Below, one piece after another: positions 60,107 to 64,000 of a DNA stretch of 64,000 bases. The position numbers were made by a program, and so were the translations under genes. The notes beneath the pieces were generated by a model, which was given only the letters and a program-made list of their open reading frames with translations, had not been told where the DNA came from and did no database searches. Each line of letters opens with the position of its first letter. Position 1 is the stretch's first letter. The DNA is from Thozetella sp. PMI_491 (Eukaryota; Ascomycota; Sordariomycetes; Chaetosphaeriales; Chaetosphaeriaceae), in NCBI GenBank assembly GCA_021432635.1, contig MU270020.1:761202-825201 (forward strand), read 5' to 3'.

Positions 60107-60526
60107 TATTACAACACTAAGATCCTAAGGTTAGTATTCTTAATAAGTAAGGGGTTCTTTCCTAAGGTAAGGAGGGTAGAGACAAGTGGAGCATCAATCA
60201 ACTAAGGGGTATAGAATCTAAAGTATAAGCTAGGGTAGCTTGAATAGATTAATTACTAAAGAGCAAAGGCTAACTGATCTATCTAGGTAGAGACTGTGGT
60301 CTTATATACTAGGTTGCTCTTCATGGCTCATTTGGAGCTGCTGGAGCTCCAGGAGCTCCAGTGCGTCTGGATAGTTGTGAGCTCCATAAGCTCCTTTCTT
60401 ACTGGTGGGACACCTGTATAGATGCCTGAGGCATCCACTGGGGGTTCTGCTCTTGTTGACCGCTGGGCCTAAGCGCTAGGCCTCGTTGGCGGTCGCAGGG
60501 AGGTGGCTGATGCCTTGGTCGTAACA
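60107..60526 (-). repeat. Right LTR of the outer LTR fossil
   Basis: 420 bp. Its right half (about 60310-60526) keeps a much higher GC content than the matching part of the left LTR. Confidence 0.85.
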
Positions 60527-61350
60527 GAAGGTCTTTCTTATATAAACTAATCCTAAGGATTTTTTAACTGTTTAGCTTCTTATATTAGATAGCTATAGAT
60601 CCTATTAGACTAATAACTTCCTTGTTATATACTTCCTTTATAATATATATCTATTGTTCTTACCTGCTTATACCTCTTATATTACCTAGCTACTAGATTT
60701 AGGCTATTTCTTAAGTCTTAAAGCTCGATACTAATCATTTATAAATACCCTTATAGCTAGTATAGATAAGGATTATATTAAAAAGCTTAGGTTTTTTAAG
60801 TTATACTTTAAAGCTTATATAATTAGCCTCTGGAAAGAGAATATACTCTTTAGCTAGCAAGCAACTAGTCTTTAGCTAGTTAATAGATAGAAGCTACTTA
60901 TATCCCTATAAGTACTAACTCGCCTAAAGCCCTAGGCTATAACCCCCCCTCCCTTACTTTTTTTAGGCATTAATATGTTAAAAAGTAATACAGACGTCTA
61001 GTGGTTACTATAATATAAGGGTATAAGCCCTATAGTATACTAAGTAATAAGGAAGATTACTAGGCAACTTAACAATCTTAATGTTACACTTATTATATAA
61101 GTAAGAGAGTTGGTCGCTCTCTAAGAGAAACTAGAACTAGCTAAGCTAAGGAAAAGGAAGTCTGTAAAACTAAATCCAAACAAATGTTTTATTACTCTTG
61201 GCGATATACTTACTTAATGTAATAAAGAACCTATATAATATACTATTGAAGCTTTAACTGTAGTAGAGTATATTGATATAGCTACTAACGAGGAGGAGGA
61301 GTTATCTAGAAGCGAGTATGCTATAGAGCCACCACGGCGTGGTTGGCGCC
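60527..61350 (+). pseudogene. Pogo-like element B transposase, 3' part (broken)
   Basis: The downstream half of the same transposase. Best preserved at 61080-61340: VRELVALQEKLELAKLRKRK, then VKLNPNKCF, TIEALTVVEYIDIA and an acidic NEEEELS, ending PPRRGWRR before a stop. A Leu-rich, then basic and acidic tail of this kind is usual at the C-terminus of fungal pogo transposases. Confidence 0.55.
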
Positions 61351-61502
61351 GGTAAAACAAAGATCCGACCGGGTCCTCTTATACTGGTTGAACGAGCTAC
61401 TGTATAATGAGCAGATTGCACTAGTTTTTATGTTTACAGAGTAAAAATTGACTGAGTTGTGGCTGTTTTACTATATGTGGTCTATATGGCTGGTGTGGAT
61501 TT

Positions 61503-61548
61503 GAGGTGGGCGGTTGAGGGGGGTGGGCGGTTGGCACGTAGGTCGACT
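61503..61548 (-). repeat. Right terminal inverted repeat of pogo-like element B
   Basis: Ends GGCACGTAGGTCGACT, then TA. Much GC-richer than the sequence between, with the GGGTGGGCGGTT word retained. Confidence 0.85.
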
Positions 61549-61550
61549 TA

Positions 61551-61664
61551 TAGCGTTGTGTATGGAACCTTATATAGCTTAGCTGTATGTTGTATGCTTA
61601 GCTTTTGGTCTTTTTTTAAAGCTTTGATAGCTAGATTTAATCTAGCTTCTTTTGAAGTGGAAGC
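61551..61664 (-). pseudogene. Pogo-like element A transposase, N-terminal psq-HTH fragment
   Basis: Encodes SKEARLNLAIKALKKDQ and KLSIQHTAKLYKVPYTTL, the N-terminal helix-turn-helix of Fot1/pogo transposases (family: SN.EARI.LAI.A...NP.LSI..AAK.Y.VP..TL). It ends where element B is inserted. The expected start Met reads ATA, consistent with a RIP transition. Confidence 0.75.
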
Positions 61665-61738
61665 TATGGCTGGATGTGGAGGATCTGGTGGTTGAAGGTA
61701 GGAAGAACGCGTCGCGTTGATTTTGATCGGCCCACATA

Positions 61739-61765
61739 TATGATCGGCCCATATATGGACTACGT
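61739..61765 (-). repeat. Right terminal inverted repeat of pogo-like element A
   Basis: Ends in GGACTACGT followed by TA. It contains GATCGGCCCATATA, and a second GATCGGCCCA word lies about 20 bp inward. Confidence 0.75.
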
Positions 61766-61789
61766 TATATAGCTCACAGCAAGAGGCAC

Positions 61790-62690
61790 TTAACTCAATG
61801 CTAAGCAAGCTATACTTAGTAAGCTAGTAGCCTAGAAAGGGGTCTATAAGCTAATACAATACCTATCTAACTCCTGCCCTAGGACATATTACTAGCAGGA
61901 CCCCAACAAAAACATATATTATCCTCTTATAAACCATTAGTTAAAAGTACTTATCACTTTTATATAGAAAGCAGGAAATTAGAGATATATATTAATATCC
62001 TATAAGAGGTCTAGGATAAGCTATATACTAAGAAGGTATAGCAACAAAATAGTACTAATAAGTAGAAACAGCTAGATTTAAGCACCGTTAAAGATAAACA
62101 GCCTATTATTATCTATAATTATATCCTAGCTTACAGCTAAGCTATAAATAACACAGGCATATTAACACTAGACTCACTAAGCAGATACTCTTCACAGTCC
62201 TTAATTAGATTCAGATCTAGCAAGTAAAATAATAGCTTAAACAACACCACACCAGCTTTCTTACACATCTCTTCTATCCTATCTAAAAAGTAGAAGGACA
62301 TATTATTTATAATTAAAACTAATCTTAGATCTAGCTATCTACTACAGAATAGAAGGAGTATCTCGATAAAGGCTTCAAACATTTCAGTATCTGTCATCCC
62401 TTTATACACTATAAAATAAATAGTACCGTCCTACATATAAACAGGAAAGATCTAGTATCTCTAGCCCCAGTAGAATTACTTAACCTAGCACAGCCACTTG
62501 CCTCTCAGCGCCTGGCCCTTAATTTACATCCCAATTATTCTATCTACGCCACTCTCATCCATATAAACCAGTTAATCTAAGTAGAAATAAAAAACTTCCT
62601 CTATATACTTGTCACAAAGGTTAGCATTACACTCTTACGCAATATTTTACATAACTTTCCTCGGCCCGGGATTGTTTTAAGTTATAGACC
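61790..62690 (-). mobile_element. Tc1/mariner-family transposase relic, 5'-truncated
   Basis: Minus-strand fragments match the catalytic half of fungal Tc1/mariner transposases: WFIYMDESGVDRIIG (first catalytic Asp), KGMTDTEMFEAFIE, INNMSFYFLDRIEEMCKKAG (where the family has D.ASFH, so the second catalytic Asp reads Asn) and, further left, LPDLNLIKD (family: SPDLNPIE, third acidic residue changed). In-frame stops separate the fragments. The N-terminal DNA-binding half is missing: AT-rich sequence stops abruptly near 62690, at the CTCGGCCCGGG word, suggesting truncation. It adjoins but lies outside pogo-like element A. Confidence 0.65.
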
Positions 62691-63379
62691 CCATTGACGT
62701 TCTGGCAGTCACGCATACCGAACACTCGGGTTACATACAATAAATGATACAGGTAAACATGCCATTTGGTGAGCTCGACTGTGAGGTCTATAGCAGGGAG
62801 TAAGCCTGACTACATATCAATATGCCATAGTGCATGGGCAGCCCAGTGTAGCATTGAGGCTATCCCTGGCTCCGATCGAGCTGTGCCTCGCTCTAGTAGG
62901 GCGATCCTCACTCTTGGGACCTTCTCCGAGCCCTCTAGCACGAGTAATGCGAAAGGAACGTGGATATGTGTAATAGAAATAGAGGACTGGTGTGACGCTT
63001 TGTTAACCTGGGACACAATTGGTGAGCAGGCCTGCATGCCCAGGCTCCCGGGTCGGGAAGGCAACGCCGATTTACTAGCGAATGCAACTATAAACCGGCA
63101 CTGCTAACTTGTAGCGCCACTAAATTGATTTCTAATGGAGGAGACGTTAGTGGCCGCCGGAAGGAAATCTGCTCAATCCTGCTCGTACTGGCTAAATATC
63201 GCCAGCTTGGGACCAGCCGAACTAGCCACAAATCAGAGCGCTTTTACGGTACAACTCACATCGGGACCTACCAAAACAAAGCTAAGGAAATCGTATTTAT
63301 TCACTCGCATAGCTCCACATCGAGATGGGCACAAGACCTCCACTGAAATGGGACCATCGCGCAATACTTAGGACAGAGG
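62691..63379. other. Spacer between transposon relic and second ferric reductase
   Basis: Normal base composition returns abruptly. No gene is supported; frames of 80-113 codons on both strands lack motifs. The right part should contain the ferric reductase promoter; no clear TATA box. Confidence 0.45.
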
Positions 63380-64000
63380 ATGAGTATATTCAGCGCTAAA
63401 GCCCTCATTATTGCCGCGCTCATCGGCAGCGCGGCCGCTGCTACGAAAGTCTTTACCGGCAGAATCCTGTATGGCGGGACGATCGGACTGGGCTCTCGGC
63501 AGTACTCGCCCGTCACCTGCGCTTTCGCGTGCCAAAACAGCGTGTCAGGATGGATGCTCGACTGCGGGGATAGCATGGACGGTATGTCTTCGATGGAGGG
63601 TATGTCGATGACTCCGGCACCGCAGTGCTACGCAAACAACGATCCGTATCTCCAGACGCTGGCTTGGTGCATTCATACACATTGCCCCGCCGATCTTAGC
63701 CTGTCTGAACTGGAAGCTTTCTGGGAGCTGAACATCGCCGGCCGCATTTTGGCCCCCTCGGCACCCAAGTACTCATACCAGGCGGCGCTGAGTCGCGTTA
63801 CTTCGCCGCCGACGGCCATTGTCAACTCCAGCCTAGTGCTCAACACTACCTCACTAGTTAGCCCTTGGTTGTATACTGCCCAATATGGATCCCTGGCGGG
63901 CATCGAGGCCAATATTTCACTGGATAACCAGTATACGTAAGTGCTCCTCCCCATCTTGACGAGTCACGCTCCTAAAGATCACTACTAGTCTTGTTGTTAT
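63380..64000 (+). CDS. Second ferric (metallo)reductase, N-terminal exon (cut by window end)
   Basis: Exon 1 of another FRE-type reductase, 63380-63936, followed by a GTAAGTGCTCC donor; the membrane and flavin domains must lie beyond the window. It starts MSIFSAKALIIAALIGSAAA, a signal peptide, and shows the same extracellular layout as the gene at 28280: YSPVTCAFACQNS, LDCGD, a Met-rich cluster (MDGMSSMEGMSM), CYANNDPYLQTLAWCIHTHC, ELEAFWELNIAG, then several Asn-x-Ser/Thr sites. Corresponding parts of the first protein are LCRASNFPYLSSIAWCMHLY and IEAFWETEITG, and its exon 1 ends at an equivalent place, so the two are paralogs. The Met cluster sits before the WCxHxxC motif here but after it in the first gene. 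Confidence 0.85.

Larger units (their letters stand above)
50024..60526 (-). mobile_element. LTR retrotransposon with 420-bp LTRs (fossil), split by a Copia element
   Basis: Two 420-bp direct repeats, 50024-50443 and 60107-60526, have mirrored ends of TGTTA...TAACA type; all differences I compared are C/T or G/A. Without the inner Copia element the fossil is about 4.3 kb, short for an autonomous element. Just inside the right LTR, minus-strand remnants look like a Ty3-type gag, so the element reads right to left. I saw no recognisable pol, so it may be non-autonomous or internally deleted. Broken throughout. It lies in pogo-like element B, so it is younger than B and older than the Copia insertion. 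Confidence 0.72.
49085..61548 (+). mobile_element. Pogo-like DNA transposon B, interrupted by an LTR element
   Basis: Inverted ends of more than 40 bp with about three transitions: AGTCAACTTACGTGCC at 49085 and AGTCGACCTACGTGCC read inward from 61548, both running on into CCACCCCCCTCAACCG-type sequence. TA flanks both ends (49083-49084, 61549-61550). It is inserted inside the element A transposase. Without the LTR elements it is about 2.0 kb, the right size for Fot1/pogo. The plus strand carries a broken transposase: NINQLFKLYKTIS, KKGFIKG and ITPLKVNTLYS (the family's YN.DE.GF..G region) before 50023, and, after 60527, a basic C-terminal stretch KLRKRKSVKLNPNKCF (family: charged LE..L....KR.KV..DPN..F). 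Confidence 0.78.
39603..61765 (-). mobile_element. Fot1/pogo-like DNA transposon A, interrupted by later insertions
   Basis: The outermost layer of the nest. Inverted ends match at 26 of 27 positions: ACGTAGTCCATAT at 39603 and its complement ending at 61765, both running on to TGGGCCGATCAT. Both ends are flanked by TA (39601-39602, 61766-61767), the Tc1/mariner/pogo target duplication. A second GATCGGCCCA word inside the right end is a subterminal repeat. The transposase is read on the minus strand from the right: N-terminal psq-type HTH at 61551-61664, then, beyond the inserted element B, a CENPB-type HTH and a decayed DDE domain at about 48000-49084. Without insertions the element would be a few kb. 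Element B and a Helitron lie inside. The pairing with the left end at 39603 rests on the ends and TA flanks, since the stretch 46.3-47.7 kb is unassigned. Confidence 0.62.

Noticed and set aside
50014-60540. CRISPR-like or tandem-repeat reading of the repeated blocks at 50 kb and 60 kb
   Set aside because: Only two copies, 420 bp each, at the ends of one interval with mirrored TGTTA/TAACA ends; they are LTRs.

Overview
The window looks like nuclear DNA of a filamentous ascomycete (Pezizomycotina, perhaps a Sordariomycete; I cannot fix the genus). Evidence: many genes carry 47-115 bp GT..AG introns, the protein families are fungal (Zn2Cys6-type regulator, Spt3, NACHT-WD40 NLR, fungal ferric reductases, aspzincin), and a 22 kb transposon block has the AT-rich, transition-only decay expected from repeat-induced point mutation (RIP). 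Several gene models below were spliced by eye; exon limits are stated so they can be checked.

Layout. 0-3.6 kb: the 3' end of a transcription-factor gene converging on a phytanoyl-CoA-dioxygenase-like gene, then an isolated small cysteine-rich secreted protein (candidate effector). 3.6-10.07 kb: no gene I can support. 10.07-13.2 kb: two divergently transcribed paralogous secreted proteins of a family I cannot name. 13.2-16.3 kb: a decayed DUF6594-like membrane protein gene and an intact secreted protein with a TATA box. 17.7-32 kb: a gene-rich stretch with a berberine-bridge-type FAD oxidase, the SAGA subunit SPT3, an unnamed beta-rich protein, a secreted aspzincin-type metalloprotease, an M24 aminopeptidase-like protein, a plasma-membrane ferric reductase and a MARVEL-type four-TM protein. 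33.2-38.4 kb: a large NACHT-WD40 NLR whose near-identical WD repeats contain an 816-N assembly gap.

38.9-62.7 kb is a graveyard of mobile elements, mostly very AT-rich. Matching ends resolve it into nested layers: a Fot1/pogo-like element (39603-61765) holds a Helitron and a second pogo-like element (49085-61548); the second is split by an LTR element with 420-bp LTRs (50024-60526), which is itself split by a Ty1/Copia element with 556-bp LTRs (51455-57684). A Tc1/mariner transposase relic adjoins on the right. At 63380 a second ferric reductase gene starts and runs off the window.

There is no operon logic. The functional themes are secretion and surface biology (effector candidate, secreted paralogs, proteases, ferric reductases) and self/non-self or stress sensing (NLR), in the gene/transposon patchwork typical of accessory or fast-evolving fungal chromosome regions.
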